Assembly: GCF_900091525.1 (NCBI RefSeq) | Contig: NZ_FMCU01000020.1 | Location: 42,805 to 106,804, forward strand | Direction of reading: 5' to 3' | Length of the DNA stretch: 64,000 nt | From: Micromonospora matsumotoense | GTDB taxonomy: Bacteria; Actinomycetota; Actinomycetes; Mycobacteriales; Micromonosporaceae | In this document: positions 17,800 through 26,044 of the stretch, piece by piece | How the letters are laid out: each line of letters opens with the position of its first letter | How positions within the stretch are numbered: position 1 is the stretch's first letter | Position numbers and translations under genes: made by a program | Notes under the pieces: generated by a model | Seen by the model: the letters and a program-made list of their open reading frames with translations, nothing else | Told to the model about the DNA's origin: nothing | Databases searched by the model: none

Positions 17800-17943
17800 T
17801 CAGGACACCCGGTCGGGCCACGACCGGAGGGCATCGGGTACGCCGGCCAGCCGGACGAACGGCCCACCGGCGGCCAGCAGCGCCCCGGGCGGTCCGCTCT
17901 CCACCAGCCGGCCCCGGTCGAGCACCAGCGCCAACCTCTCCCC
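17800..17943 (-). pseudogene. C-terminal remnant of an ABC exporter ATPase
   Basis: About 47 codons read ERLALVLDRGRLVESG then a Leu-rich tail FVRLAGVPDALR, which is the usual C-terminal end of an ABC exporter ATPase (the segment after the H-loop). No Walker motifs exist upstream in this frame. The homology stops abruptly near 17943, where LuxR-like coding on the other strand begins. I read it as debris from a deletion. Confidence 0.55.
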
Positions 17944-17983
17944 GGTGGTCGGGTCGGCGTTCCCGACGTCCTCGGGTGGGCCG

Positions 17984-18166
17984 GCGCTGACCGAGGCCGA
18001 GGCCCGGGTGGCCACCACGATCGCCAACAGGCTCAGCAACCGGGAGGCGACCCAACGGCTCTTCCTCTCGGTGAAGACGATCGAGTTCCACCTGGGCAAC
18101 ATTTTCCGCAAACTCGGGGTCCGCAACCGTACCGAGCTGGCCGCCCGGCGGGCCCATTCCGGCTGA
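17984..18166 (+). pseudogene. Remnant of a LuxR-family HTH DNA-binding domain
   Basis: Sixty codons encode a nearly complete LuxR-type helix-turn-helix: LTEAEARVATTIANRLSNRE, then LFLSVKTIEFHLG and IFRKLGVRNRTEL. This is the C-terminal end of an AAA/LuxR regulator. The sensor or ATPase part is missing, and upstream sequence in the frame is not protein-like. It directly abuts the ABC remnant on the other strand, so both probably lost their bodies in one rearrangement. Confidence 0.65.
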
Positions 18167-18240
18167 GCGCGCTGCCGCTGGGTGGTCGGGCCGTGGCGGA
18201 GGGTGCAGGCCCGCCCCGGACGCCCCGGAACCGGTCGCAG

Positions 18241-18256
18241 ATCGAATGCATTCGAT
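18241..18256. promoter_or_regulatory. Perfect 16-base palindrome upstream of the xylanase
   Basis: ATCGAATGCATTCGAT is a perfect inverted repeat in an AT-richer patch, about 250 bases upstream of the GH10 start in a 342-base gene-free stretch (18167-18508). It could be a repressor site for the xylanase gene. The rest of this stretch shows only a GC-rich inverted repeat near 18320-18345. Confidence 0.4.
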
Positions 18257-18508
18257 ATAACATCACCGCAGGGCAGCGTCACCCCGCACGGGCGTACGAC
18301 GCGGAGTGTTCGCGATCCACCGGGTGGACCGGGCAGCCACCGGTGGTCACTGACGAGGACGCGGTCGGGGTTGACTTCCGGCTCGGCGTCCCCTGTGGCG
18401 TGCTGGTCCAGCGGCGCGCGGTGCTCGGGTCATCGATCCACCACGATCGGCCGGCTCAGTGCCTCGTGCTGCCACGGACCAGACAGAACACCGAGAGGAA
18501 GCGCACAG

Positions 18509-19996
18509 ATGAACGACGTACCCGCTCCATCGAAACGCCGTACCCGCAGTGGCGCCAGGCTGCTGCTGGGCGGGGCCTGCGCCCTGGCGATCACCGTGTC
18601 GTCGATGGCCGTCGCCACCCTCGCCCACGCCGACCTCAGCGGACCGCCCGGGACCACGCTGAAGGCCGCCGCCGAGCGCAGCGGCCGGTACTTCGGCACC
18701 GCCATGGGGGCGGACCGGCTCAACGACTCGGGCTTCCTGAACATCGCCAACCGCGAGTTCGACATGATGACGGCCGTCAACGAGATGAAGCCGGACGCGA
18801 CCGAGCCCAACCCCGGCCAGTTCGACTTCCGTAGAGGCGACGCGATCTACGACTGGGCCACCCAGCACGGCATGCGGTTCCGGGGCCACACCCTGGCCTG
18901 GCACGCCCAGCAGCCGAAGTTCTGGGCAGGTCTCAGTGGCAGTGCCCTGCGGTCCGCGATGATCAGCCACATCAACGGCGTGATGGCGCACTACAAGGGC
19001 AAGTTCGCCTACTGGGACGTGGTGAACGAGGCGTACGCCGAGAACGGCAGCCGGCGGTCGTCGAACCTCCAGTCCACCGGCAACGACTGGATCGAGGTGG
19101 CGTTCCGGACCGCGCGGGCCGCCGACCCGAGCGTGAAGCTGTGCTACAACGACTACAACATCGAGAACTGGACGTACGGCAAGACACAGGGCGTCTACAA
19201 CCTGATCAAGGACTTCAAGGCCCGGGGCGTACCGGTCGACTGCGTCGGCCTGCAGACCCACTTCACCGGTGGCAGCTCGCTGCCCGGCAACTTCCAGCAG
19301 ACGCTGTCGAGCTTCGCCGCCCTCGGGGTGGACGTGGCGTTGACCGAGGCCGACGTCACCAACGCCTCGACCAGCCAGTACCAGGGTCTGACCCAGGCCT
19401 GCATGAACGTCCCCCGCTGCGTCGGCATCACGACGTGGGGCATCCGGGACAGCGACTCCTGGCGTGGCAACGAGAACCCGCTGCTGTTCGACCGCAACAG
19501 CAACCCGAAGCCGGCGTACACCTCGGTTCTCAACGCCCTCAACGCCGCCTCCACCACGGTGCCGGGGACGACGACCCCGCCGCCCACCACCCCACCCACC
19601 ACGCCGCCGACCACCCCACCCACCACGCCGCCGACCACCCCGCCCACCACGCCCCCGACCACCCCGCCGACCACGCCGCCGCCCACCGGGCAGCCGGGTG
19701 GCTGCACCGCGGCGTACCGCATGGTCAGCATGTGGAACGGCGGCTTCCAGGGTGAGCTCACCGTGACCAACGGCACCACCGCCATCAGCGGCTGGACAGT
19801 GCAGCTGACGCTGGCCGGCGGGCAGACCATCGCCAACGTCTGGAACGGCAGCAACACCGGCAACAGCGGCGCGGTCAGCATCCGCAACGCCGCGTACAAC
19901 GGCGCCCTCGGCGCGAACGCCTCGACCACCCTCGGCTTCCTGGTCAACGGCAGCAGCAACACGGCACCCAGCAACATCTCCTGCACCCCCGCCTGA
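18509..19996 (+). CDS. Secreted GH10 endo-beta-1,4-xylanase with CBM2
   Basis: A 495-residue protein. ATG at 18509 follows GAGAGGAAG. The signal peptide (LLLGGACALAITVSSMAV) ends near AHA. The GH10 catalytic domain spans about residues 50-345, with NEMKPD, WHAQQPKFW, the acid/base Glu in DVVNEAY (about 174) and the nucleophile Glu in LTEADV (about 280). A long Pro-Thr-Thr repeat linker (about 19560-19690) is followed by a family 2 carbohydrate-binding module starting GCTAAYRM, with WNGGFQG and GWTVQ. It hydrolyses internal bonds of xylan outside the cell. The catalytic residues and modules are intact, so activity is expected. Confidence 0.95.
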   Translation: MNDVPAPSKRRTRSGARLLLGGACALAITVSSMAVATLAHADLSGPPGTTLKAAAERSGRYFGTAMGADRLNDSGFLNIANREFDMMTAVNEMKPDATEPNPGQFDFRRGDAIYDWATQHGMRFRGHTLAWHAQQPKFWAGLSGSALRSAMISHINGVMAHYKGKFAYWDVVNEAYAENGSRRSSNLQSTGNDWIEVAFRTARAADPSVKLCYNDYNIENWTYGKTQGVYNLIKDFKARGVPVDCVGLQTHFTGGSSLPGNFQQTLSSFAALGVDVALTEADVTNASTSQYQGLTQACMNVPRCVGITTWGIRDSDSWRGNENPLLFDRNSNPKPAYTSVLNALNAASTTVPGTTTPPPTTPPTTPPTTPPTTPPTTPPTTPPTTPPTTPPPTGQPGGCTAAYRMVSMWNGGFQGELTVTNGTTAISGWTVQLTLAGGQTIANVWNGSNTGNSGAVSIRNAAYNGALGANASTTLGFLVNGSSNTAPSNISCTPA

Positions 19997-20015
19997 CGGC
20001 GGGCACACCACCCCC

Positions 20016-20056
20016 GCCGGCCGGGGCCGGAGCCACCAGCTCCGGGCCCGGCCGGC
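20016..20056 (+). terminator. Hairpin 3' of the xylanase gene
   Basis: An 18-base stem with one mismatch and a five-base CACCA loop, starting 20 bases after the xylanase stop. It is very GC-rich and has no U-run. It isolates the xylanase from the downstream protease gene. Confidence 0.7.
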
Positions 20057-20186
20057 GTCCCGGGCCGGTCCGCGGTGACCGGGGGCGTCGTGGTCGACCG
20101 GGGTGTGGTCGTCGCCACGGTCGTAGCCGATTCTTGCCGGTGCTTCTGCATGGTCCCGGAGCGTCAGGATCACTTGACTCTTGGTC

Positions 20187-21728
20187 ATGACGCAAACCTG
20201 GAAAGCGGCCCCCCGCTCGGTGGTCGCCGGCGTGCTGCTCGGCACCACGGTGCTGGTCGGTCCGCTGTCGGCGCCCTCGCACGCCGCGCCCAGCCAGCCG
20301 TTCGGCACGTCGGCGACGGCGCCGACGCCCGAGAACGGCCGTACCCTCCTCGACCTGATCCCGGCGCAGACCCGGGACAGGATGCTCGCCCAGACCCCGC
20401 TCGTCGACGCCGCCAACGTCGTCCGCACCGCCATCGACGCCGGCGCGCCGCGCGGCTACGCCGGCATCGGGCTGGTGGACGACCACGTCACGCTCTGGTG
20501 GAAGGGCACCCTGCCCAGCGACGTCGCGACGGCGGTGACGACCGCCCGGCGCACCGCCCCGGTCGAGGTCGTCGGGGCCACCTACTCCCGCACCGAGTTG
20601 AAGAAGGCGGCGGCGAAGCTCGCCCCCGTCGTCGACGCCGACCCGAACGACGCCGCCCACGCCGTCCGGCTGCGGACCGACGGCTCCGGGATCGAGATCG
20701 CCGTCGACCCGAAGGCCGGCGCGAAGCAGCCGACGCTGCCGACGACCGGCGTCAACACCCGGACCGTGGTCCGGGAGCGGATGGTCGAGCGGTCCCGGTA
20801 CAACGACTCCGCGCCGTACGACGGCGGGATCGGCATCGGCCTGACCACGTACGCCTGCACCGCCGGCTTCGGCGTCCGCAACCAGACGACCAACGTGGGC
20901 TACCTGCTCACCGCGGAACACTGCGGCCCGATCGGTCAGCCCTGGCACGTCGGCTGGAACACGAACACCAACACCGGCACGTTGATCGGCTACTCGGTCG
21001 CCAGCAACGACGACCACGACACCATGCTGGTCTCGACCTCCTCCCCGGGCGGCCACATCTATGTCGGTGGGCAGAACGACGAGGTTCGCGCGCAGGTGAC
21101 CGGCTGGACCCAGGTCTTCCCCGGCCAGCTGCTCTGCCAGTCGGGATACACCTCGGCCGGTGAGATCGGCGGCCCGGTCTGCAACCTGCGGGTCGACTTC
21201 CACTACGACGACATCGAGGACCTGGTCGAGGCCACCCAGCTCGACGGCAACGAATCAGCCCGGGGCGGCGACAGCGGCGGGCCGGTCTACTCGGTCAACG
21301 CCAACGGCACCGTCCTCGCGGCCGGCACCACCACCCGGTCGGCCGGTCCCGGCTTCGGCTTCCAGGACTTCGCCACCGCCCGGGACGACTACGGCGACAT
21401 CCGGCCGGCCACCACCCTCGCGAGCACCTGCCGGGTGTCGTACGTGGTGACCAACTCCTGGAACACCGGCTTCAACGTCAGCGTCACCGTCTACAACGAC
21501 GGCCCGGCCGTCAACGGTTGGTCGCTCGGCTGGACCTTCCCCGGCAGTCAGCTGGTCCAGGGCCACTGGAGCGGCGTCTTCCAGCAGACCGGCGCGGTGG
21601 TCACGGTGGGTAACGAGAGCCACAACGCCAGCATCCCGACCAACGGGGCGGTCAGCTTCGGCTTCACCGCCAGCGGGTCCCCCACCGTCCCGGCGCCCTT
21701 CAAGCTCAACGGCACCACCTGCAACTGA
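20187..21728 (+). CDS. Secreted chymotrypsin-like serine protease with pro-region and CBM2
   Basis: A 513-residue protein from ATG 20187 (TTG at 20181 is the alternative; no clear Shine-Dalgarno sequence). After a signal peptide (VAGVLLGTTVLVGPL) there is a pro-region of about 170 residues, as in streptogrisin/alpha-lytic enzymes. The protease domain carries His in LTAEHC (about 245), an Asp in the NDDHDTML stretch, and Ser in RGGDSGGP (about 363), so the S1 triad looks complete. The last hundred residues are a family 2 carbohydrate-binding module starting CRVSYVV. A protease with a cellulose-binding type module is less common than a glycosidase with one and may act on polymer-bound protein. 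Confidence 0.87.
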   Translation: MTQTWKAAPRSVVAGVLLGTTVLVGPLSAPSHAAPSQPFGTSATAPTPENGRTLLDLIPAQTRDRMLAQTPLVDAANVVRTAIDAGAPRGYAGIGLVDDHVTLWWKGTLPSDVATAVTTARRTAPVEVVGATYSRTELKKAAAKLAPVVDADPNDAAHAVRLRTDGSGIEIAVDPKAGAKQPTLPTTGVNTRTVVRERMVERSRYNDSAPYDGGIGIGLTTYACTAGFGVRNQTTNVGYLLTAEHCGPIGQPWHVGWNTNTNTGTLIGYSVASNDDHDTMLVSTSSPGGHIYVGGQNDEVRAQVTGWTQVFPGQLLCQSGYTSAGEIGGPVCNLRVDFHYDDIEDLVEATQLDGNESARGGDSGGPVYSVNANGTVLAAGTTTRSAGPGFGFQDFATARDDYGDIRPATTLASTCRVSYVVTNSWNTGFNVSVTVYNDGPAVNGWSLGWTFPGSQLVQGHWSGVFQQTGAVVTVGNESHNASIPTNGAVSFGFTASGSPTVPAPFKLNGTTCN

Positions 21729-21803
21729 CCTGTCCTCGCCGTACCACGGCGGGCGGCACCGCACCACCCGGTCATCCGGCACGATCGCGATGACCACCGC
21801 AAC

Positions 21804-21830
21804 GGCCCCGCCGGACACCCCGGCGGGGCC
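21804..21830 (+). terminator. Hairpin 3' of the CBM2 protease gene
   Basis: A perfect 11-base stem (GGCCCCGCCGG with CCGGCGGGGCC), a five-base loop, and a trailing CTTCG. It lies 75 bases past the protease stop. Confidence 0.65.
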
Positions 21831-21934
21831 CTTCGGCGCGTGGGCCGACCCGTCCCGCCTGCGGACGGCAGCGAAGATGCCGGGTGGGCGGGCGATAGGC
21901 TGCGGGCGGTCTCCGAACGAACTGAGGGGTACGC

Positions 21935-21988
21935 GTGATTGGCGCAACGGCTCGCGGGCTGGTCGTGGTCTGCGGGCAGCCGACGTGA
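21935..21988 (+). CDS. Possible 17-residue leader peptide overlapping the kinase start
   Basis: GTG at 21935 has an excellent Shine-Dalgarno sequence (GAGGGG ends five bases before it). The frame reads about VIGATARGLVVVCGQPT and stops at TGA 21986-21988, overlapping the candidate kinase start GTG at 21985 (GTGA). The kinase start itself has no clear ribosome site, so translation may begin here and re-initiate. It could equally be chance. Confidence 0.3.
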   Translation: MIGATARGLVVVCGQPT

Positions 21989-23649
21989 ACGACGGGCTGC
22001 GCCCCGGCGACCCTGCCCGACTCGGCGGGTTCGAGCTGCTCAACCGGCTCGGCGAGGGTGGCATGGGCAGCGTCTTCCTGGCCCGGTCGCCGCAGGGCCG
22101 CCAGGTGGCGGTCAAGGTCGTCCGCGCCGAGCTCTCACACGACGACGAGTTCCGTGGTCGGTTCCGCAGCGAGGTGAACCGTGCCCGCCAGGTTCCGCCG
22201 TTCTGCACCGCCGAGGTGCTGGACGCCGACCCGGACCACGACCCGCCCTACCTCGTGGTGGAGTACGTCGAGGGGCCCAGCCTGGCCCAGGTCATCCGGG
22301 ACCGGGGGCCGCTGGGCGCGGCGCAGCTGCACAGCATCGCGGTCGGGGTGGCCACCGCGCTCACCGCCATCCACGGTGCCGGGGTGATACACCGGGACCT
22401 GAAACCGGCGAACGTGCTGGTGGCGCCCGGTGGGATCAAGGTCATCGACTTCGGTATCGCCCGCGCGCTCGAGGCGACCAGCCAGCACACCCGGACCCAC
22501 CAGATGGTCGGGACCGTCTCGTACATGGCTCCGGAGCGGTTCGACACCGCGTCCGGTCGGGCGGTGGGCCCGGCGGCGGACATCTTCGCCTGGGGTGCCG
22601 TGGTCGCCTATGCCGCGACCGGCCGCAACCCGTTCGGGGGTGACTCCGCCACCGCCACCGCGATGCGGATCCTGACCCAACCGCCGGACCTGACCGGACT
22701 GACGGGGCCGTTGCGGGAGCTGGTCTCCCGGGCGTTGGAGAAGGACCCCGACGACCGGCCCACCGCGCGGGAACTGCTCGACGGGCTGTTGACGGTCGCG
22801 GCCCCGGTGGGCGACCCGGCCCCCGTCGCCGCGATGTCCCCGGCCGGTGCCGCCGGTGCCGACCAGCCATCGGGCGGATCGTTGGGGCCGGTTACGCCGC
22901 CCGCCGCCGCCGGCGATGGCCAGGGCGAACCGTCGACGTCGTCGGCGGCGGGGACGGGCCCGGCCGGCCGGCGGAGCCCGCTGCGGCGGCGTTGGCTCAC
23001 CGGTGTGGGCGCGGCCGTCGCGGTGATCGCGGTGCTGGTGCCCGTCACCCTGTTCGGCCCGCGACTGTTCGACAGCCGGTCGACCCCGGACCCGAGCGGC
23101 TCGGCGGGGGCCGGGCCGGCAGCGGGTGGCCCGGCGACCACCGCCTCCGCAGCGGGTACGCCGACCCCGTCGCCGTCCGCCGCGCCGTCCACCTCGGTGG
23201 ACCGTACCCAGGCGATCCTGGCCGGGCAGCGACAGATCCTGCTGCACGTGGTGGAGATCGACCGCGACCTCTCGCTGCCGTTCGACGGTGAGGTCCGGGT
23301 CAGCGACGGCACCAAACCGGACGCCCGCTTCGTGCTCGACCCGGTCGGCGTCGACTTCATGATCAAATCCCTGAACCCGGAGATCGCGCACCGGCCCTGC
23401 CTCGGCGTCAAGATCGACGAGGAGGGGTACGCCTCGCTGGTGGGCACCGAATGCAACCCCGGCGGGGCGACCCTCTTCGGAGTCTCCAGGGAGGGCAAGG
23501 ACGACAAGGGGCGACTCTCCTACGCCATCGTCAGCGAGAAGTACGGCGTGGTGCAGTGGAGCCCGAGCCAGAAGAAGATCTACGTGGAGGTTCTCGGCGA
23601 CGCCCCGGTGGGCACCACGTTCAGCCTGGTCGACCGGGGCGCGGTCTGA
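21985..23649 (+). CDS. Receptor-type (PknB-like) Ser/Thr protein kinase
   Basis: A 554-residue protein. GTG at 21985 is chosen because it places the first kinase strand (LGGFELLNRLGEGGMG) near residue 12, as in the family. Motifs are complete: GEGGMGSV, the Lys of VAVKVV, IHRDLKPANV, IDFGIAR and the PERF/APE region. The domain ends near residue 265. A Pro/Ala-rich juxtamembrane region precedes one span near 335-358 (GVGAAVAVIAVLVPVTLF). The outer domain of about 190 residues has two Cys (HRPCLG, GTECNP) and no known repeat such as PASTA. It probably senses an external signal. The frame is open back to 21790. Confidence 0.88.
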   Translation: MNDGLRPGDPARLGGFELLNRLGEGGMGSVFLARSPQGRQVAVKVVRAELSHDDEFRGRFRSEVNRARQVPPFCTAEVLDADPDHDPPYLVVEYVEGPSLAQVIRDRGPLGAAQLHSIAVGVATALTAIHGAGVIHRDLKPANVLVAPGGIKVIDFGIARALEATSQHTRTHQMVGTVSYMAPERFDTASGRAVGPAADIFAWGAVVAYAATGRNPFGGDSATATAMRILTQPPDLTGLTGPLRELVSRALEKDPDDRPTARELLDGLLTVAAPVGDPAPVAAMSPAGAAGADQPSGGSLGPVTPPAAAGDGQGEPSTSSAAGTGPAGRRSPLRRRWLTGVGAAVAVIAVLVPVTLFGPRLFDSRSTPDPSGSAGAGPAAGGPATTASAAGTPTPSPSAAPSTSVDRTQAILAGQRQILLHVVEIDRDLSLPFDGEVRVSDGTKPDARFVLDPVGVDFMIKSLNPEIAHRPCLGVKIDEEGYASLVGTECNPGGATLFGVSREGKDDKGRLSYAIVSEKYGVVQWSPSQKKIYVEVLGDAPVGTTFSLVDRGAV

Positions 23650-24120
23650 TCCGCGAGGATCCGCCCGGGGCAACGGGGCGCGGCTGAGCGGTCCGCCGGT
23701 GCCGGCCGGGATCGGGACGCCGGAGCGGTCAGGGGCTGACCGGACCCAGGCGCGCTGATGAACGTCGATGTTGCCTGAGTGGATGCGGTCGTGCTGAAAT
23801 GGCTCAGATCGCCGCAGCACGGGGGCAACCGCGCTGGCAACGGTGAGCACGGGAGCATCGCAGTGCCGGCACCGCGCCAGTTTCGGCAGCCGTGGGTGCC
23901 GCATCGCCGGGCCAGCGCCACGACGACGGGCAGGTGTCCCGCCGTACGTGTCACTGCCACGCCTTCCCGCGACAGCCGGGACCGCTGCACCTCTGACCGC
24001 CGGAGGCGTTCGACGCGCCACGTCGATGCGCCCGGGATGAGGTCGGCAGCGCTCGCGCCGGCCGGGATTTCCTGCTGAGCCCTGCCTGAGCGGCGGGGCC
24101 AGCCGTCATGGAGGATGACC
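23650..24120. other. Gene-free stretch between kinase and secreted protein
   Basis: No convincing coding sequence on either strand. Short open frames exist, but their translations are low-complexity. The last bases hold GGAGG at 24110-24114, the ribosome site of the next gene. Confidence 0.5.
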
Positions 24121-24894
24121 ATGCGCAGTTTCCTCGCGGTGTTCACCGCCGCCCTGATCCTCGGCACCGCCGCCGGCAGCGTCCCGGCCGGCCCGTCGGA
24201 GGCCTCTGAGCGCTCGTGCCCCCGTGGCCTGCTGTTCTGTGAGGACTTCGAGCGACTGCCCCTGGGGGGTCCCCGCACGGTGAACTGGGGCGTCGACACC
24301 CGCCACGGCACGCTCACCGTCGAGCGCGCCCGGCGTGGCAACCAGGTGCTGCGCCTCTACACGGTCGACAACGGACGGGCCTTCCTGCGGGTCGACGACT
24401 TCGCCGCGCCGGGCAACCGCTTCTATGGTCGGATGCGCCTGCGTGTCGACGCCTTCCCCACCGCCCCGGACTGGGCGCACTTCACGCTGGTCGAGGCGAC
24501 CGGCTCCGGCAGTTCCGAGGTCGTCCGCCCGATCGGCGGCCAGTACGCCCCGACCGTCCCCGGCACCTTCTGGGGGGTGGGTGCCGACGGCGGCCCGACC
24601 GGCGACTGGACCAACTGGCGGGAGTCCGCCCCGGTCGCCGAGGACACCTGGCAGTGCTTCGAGTGGCAGCTCGACCAGACGGACAACCGGGTCACCGTCT
24701 GGATCGACGGGAAGGCGAATCCGGAACTGACCGCCTCCACGACCGAACACGGTGGCAACGACGTCCCCTTCGTCCTGCCCAAGGTCGACACGGTGAAGAT
24801 CGGTTGGCAGCTCTACCAGGGCGGCACGACGCCGGGCGAGTTCGACCTGTGGATCGACGACATCGCCCTCTCCACCAAGCGGCTCGGCTGCTGA
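24121..24894 (+). CDS. Secreted protein, polysaccharide-lyase/Cip1-like jelly roll (tentative)
   Basis: A 257-residue protein. ATG at 24121 has GGAGG six bases upstream; ATG at 24115 is too close to it. A signal peptide (FLAVFTAALILGTAAG) is followed by CPRGLLFCEDFERLP, WGVDTRHG, repeated beta-strand patterns and a conserved end with TVKIGWQLYQGG and DLWIDDIALS. This beta-rich layout resembles concanavalin/jelly-roll carbohydrate-active proteins such as polysaccharide lyases or Cip1-like proteins. I cannot identify catalytic residues. It stands alone and belongs to the secreted polymer-degrading group by location. Confidence 0.6.
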   Translation: MRSFLAVFTAALILGTAAGSVPAGPSEASERSCPRGLLFCEDFERLPLGGPRTVNWGVDTRHGTLTVERARRGNQVLRLYTVDNGRAFLRVDDFAAPGNRFYGRMRLRVDAFPTAPDWAHFTLVEATGSGSSEVVRPIGGQYAPTVPGTFWGVGADGGPTGDWTNWRESAPVAEDTWQCFEWQLDQTDNRVTVWIDGKANPELTASTTEHGGNDVPFVLPKVDTVKIGWQLYQGGTTPGEFDLWIDDIALSTKRLGC

Positions 24895-24904
24895 CACCGG
24901 GCTG

Positions 24905-25059
24905 GGTCGGTCGTCGAGGTCGGGCGGCGCGGCGGCCGATGCGGTCGCTGCTGCCGGCAGCGCTGCTGCTGGCGTGTGGCCGGTCAGCCGCTGCTGCCGG
25001 CGGCGCGGCTGCTGACGTCTGGCTGGTCGGTCGCCGACGTCGGGCGACGTGGCTGCCGA
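24905..25059. repeat. Two 35-base direct repeats 120 bases apart
   Basis: Positions 24905-24939 and 25025-25059 match at 30 of 35 bases, starting GGTCGGTCG and ending GCCGA. They lie in a gene-free stretch (24895-25270) with further GCTGCTG-rich sequence. No gene is visible between them. Confidence 0.5.
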
Positions 25060-25100
25060 CGGCACGTCCGGGTGGGGCCGACCCGCTGACGTGGCCCGAA

Positions 25101-25132
25101 GGACAGGACGGCGACGCATCGCCGTCCTGTCC
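25101..25132 (+). terminator. Perfect 14-base-pair hairpin
   Basis: GGACAGGACGGCGA pairs perfectly with TCGCCGTCCTGTCC across a CGCA loop. It is well placed to end transcription from the secreted-protein gene at 24121 or to insulate the small gene at 25271. Confidence 0.65.
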
Positions 25133-25270
25133 GGACGGAGGTCGAACCGGTCCGGGACCGGCGGGTCGCCGAGACGGAGAGCAGGCGTCTGGGCAGGCGC
25201 GGGTTTCCCGACCGGGCGGTGCGGGGTAGAGACCGCACCGCCCGTCAACCAGCCTCCCGAGGGGACTGTC

Positions 25271-25417
25271 ATGTCGATCCAGGCGTTTCTCTATATCGTC
25301 GCGGTCATCCTGCTCGTGCTCGCCGCGCTGCCCATCCCCAGCCGGGGGTTCTCCCTCGCCCTGCTCGGCGCGGCGTGCGCCCTGCTGGCCTACGCCTGGC
25401 CGGTGATCACCGGCTAG
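25271..25417 (+). CDS. Small two-span membrane protein
   Basis: Forty-eight residues from ATG 25271, preceded by GAGGGG. Nearly the whole protein is hydrophobic: a first span FLYIVAVILLVLAAL, a short turn with PIPSRG, and a second span LALLGAACALLAYAW. Small proteins of this layout are widespread in actinomycetes, without known function. Its last 11 bases overlap, tail to tail, with the end of the XRE-cupin gene. The codon pattern and ribosome site support a real gene despite its size. Confidence 0.7.
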   Translation: MSIQAFLYIVAVILLVLAALPIPSRGFSLALLGAACALLAYAWPVITG

Positions 25418-25997
25418 GCGCCGCCGGTCGACCCGGAGTCGGGTGGTGCGGGCCGAGGTGGCTGCGCTCACCCTCGTGGTCGAGGATGCAGAGGATCTCG
25501 GCCGGGCCGTCGTGCGCGCCGAACGCGTGCGGGACCAGGGTGGAGAACTCTGCGGCCTCGTTCGTGCCGACGAGGATCGTCCGTTCACCGAGACGTAGCG
25601 CGATGGTGCCGGCGAGCACGGTGAACCAGTCCCGTCCGGGGTGCACCCGTAGCTCGGCCGGCACCTCCCGGGTGATCCGCATCTTGGCGACGGTCTGGTT
25701 GCTGTCCCGGGAGAGCAGCCAGGTCGTGACCCCCCGGTCCTCGTCGCAGTGCGGACGGATCACGACGTCGTCGTCGGCGTCGGACTCGACCAGCCGGTCG
25801 AGCGTGATGCCCAGCACCCGAGCGATCGTGGCGACCTGGTCCAGGGCGACCCGCCGGTGCCCGGTCTCGATCCGGCTGAGCGTGGAGGGACTGATCAGGC
25901 AGCGCTGGGCCAACTCGTCCAGCGACCAGCCGCGCGCCACCCGGAGGCTGCGGATGCGCTGGCGGACCAGGGTCTCCAGATCCTTGTCTTGCTTCAT
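25407..25997 (-). CDS. XRE-family regulator with cupin sensor domain
   Basis: A 196-residue protein. An N-terminal helix-turn-helix of the XRE type (LRVARGWSLDELAQRC, STLSRIETG) spans about residues 8-65, and a C-terminal cupin barrel follows (VHPGRDWFTVLAGTIALRL). ATG at 25995-25997 puts the helix-turn-helix near the N-terminus; in-frame ATGs at 26022-26024 and 26049-26051 are alternatives. It is divergent from the methyltransferase at 26045, and an inverted repeat lies between them, so it probably controls both. Ligand unknown. Confidence 0.85.
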   Translation of the reverse strand: MKQDKDLETLVRQRIRSLRVARGWSLDELAQRCLISPSTLSRIETGHRRVALDQVATIARVLGITLDRLVESDADDDVVIRPHCDEDRGVTTWLLSRDSNQTVAKMRITREVPAELRVHPGRDWFTVLAGTIALRLGERTILVGTNEAAEFSTLVPHAFGAHDGPAEILCILDHEGERSHLGPHHPTPGRPAAPSR

Positions 25998-26006
25998 GGG
26001 CAAGAT

Positions 26007-26027
26007 GCTATGCCGCTGAGGCATGGC
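26007..26027. promoter_or_regulatory. Inverted repeat in the XRE/methyltransferase divergent promoter
   Basis: GCTATGCC and GGCATGGC flank a five-base centre with one mismatch. The site sits 10 bases upstream of the regulator start and 18 bases upstream of the methyltransferase ATG, a likely autoregulatory operator. Confidence 0.4.
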
Positions 26028-26044
26028 AGGGCTACCGTTCCCCC

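Noticed and set aside
19560..19690. CRISPR-like repetition
   Set aside because: The short repeats encode the Pro/Thr linker of the xylanase in frame; there are no spacers. The similar tract near 42380-42490 is the linker of the second hydrolase.
22135..24021. Minus-strand frame of 628 codons opposite the receptor kinase
   Set aside because: Antisense to a complete kinase. A CRHCDAPVL stretch near its start looked like a zinc motif but has no continuation.
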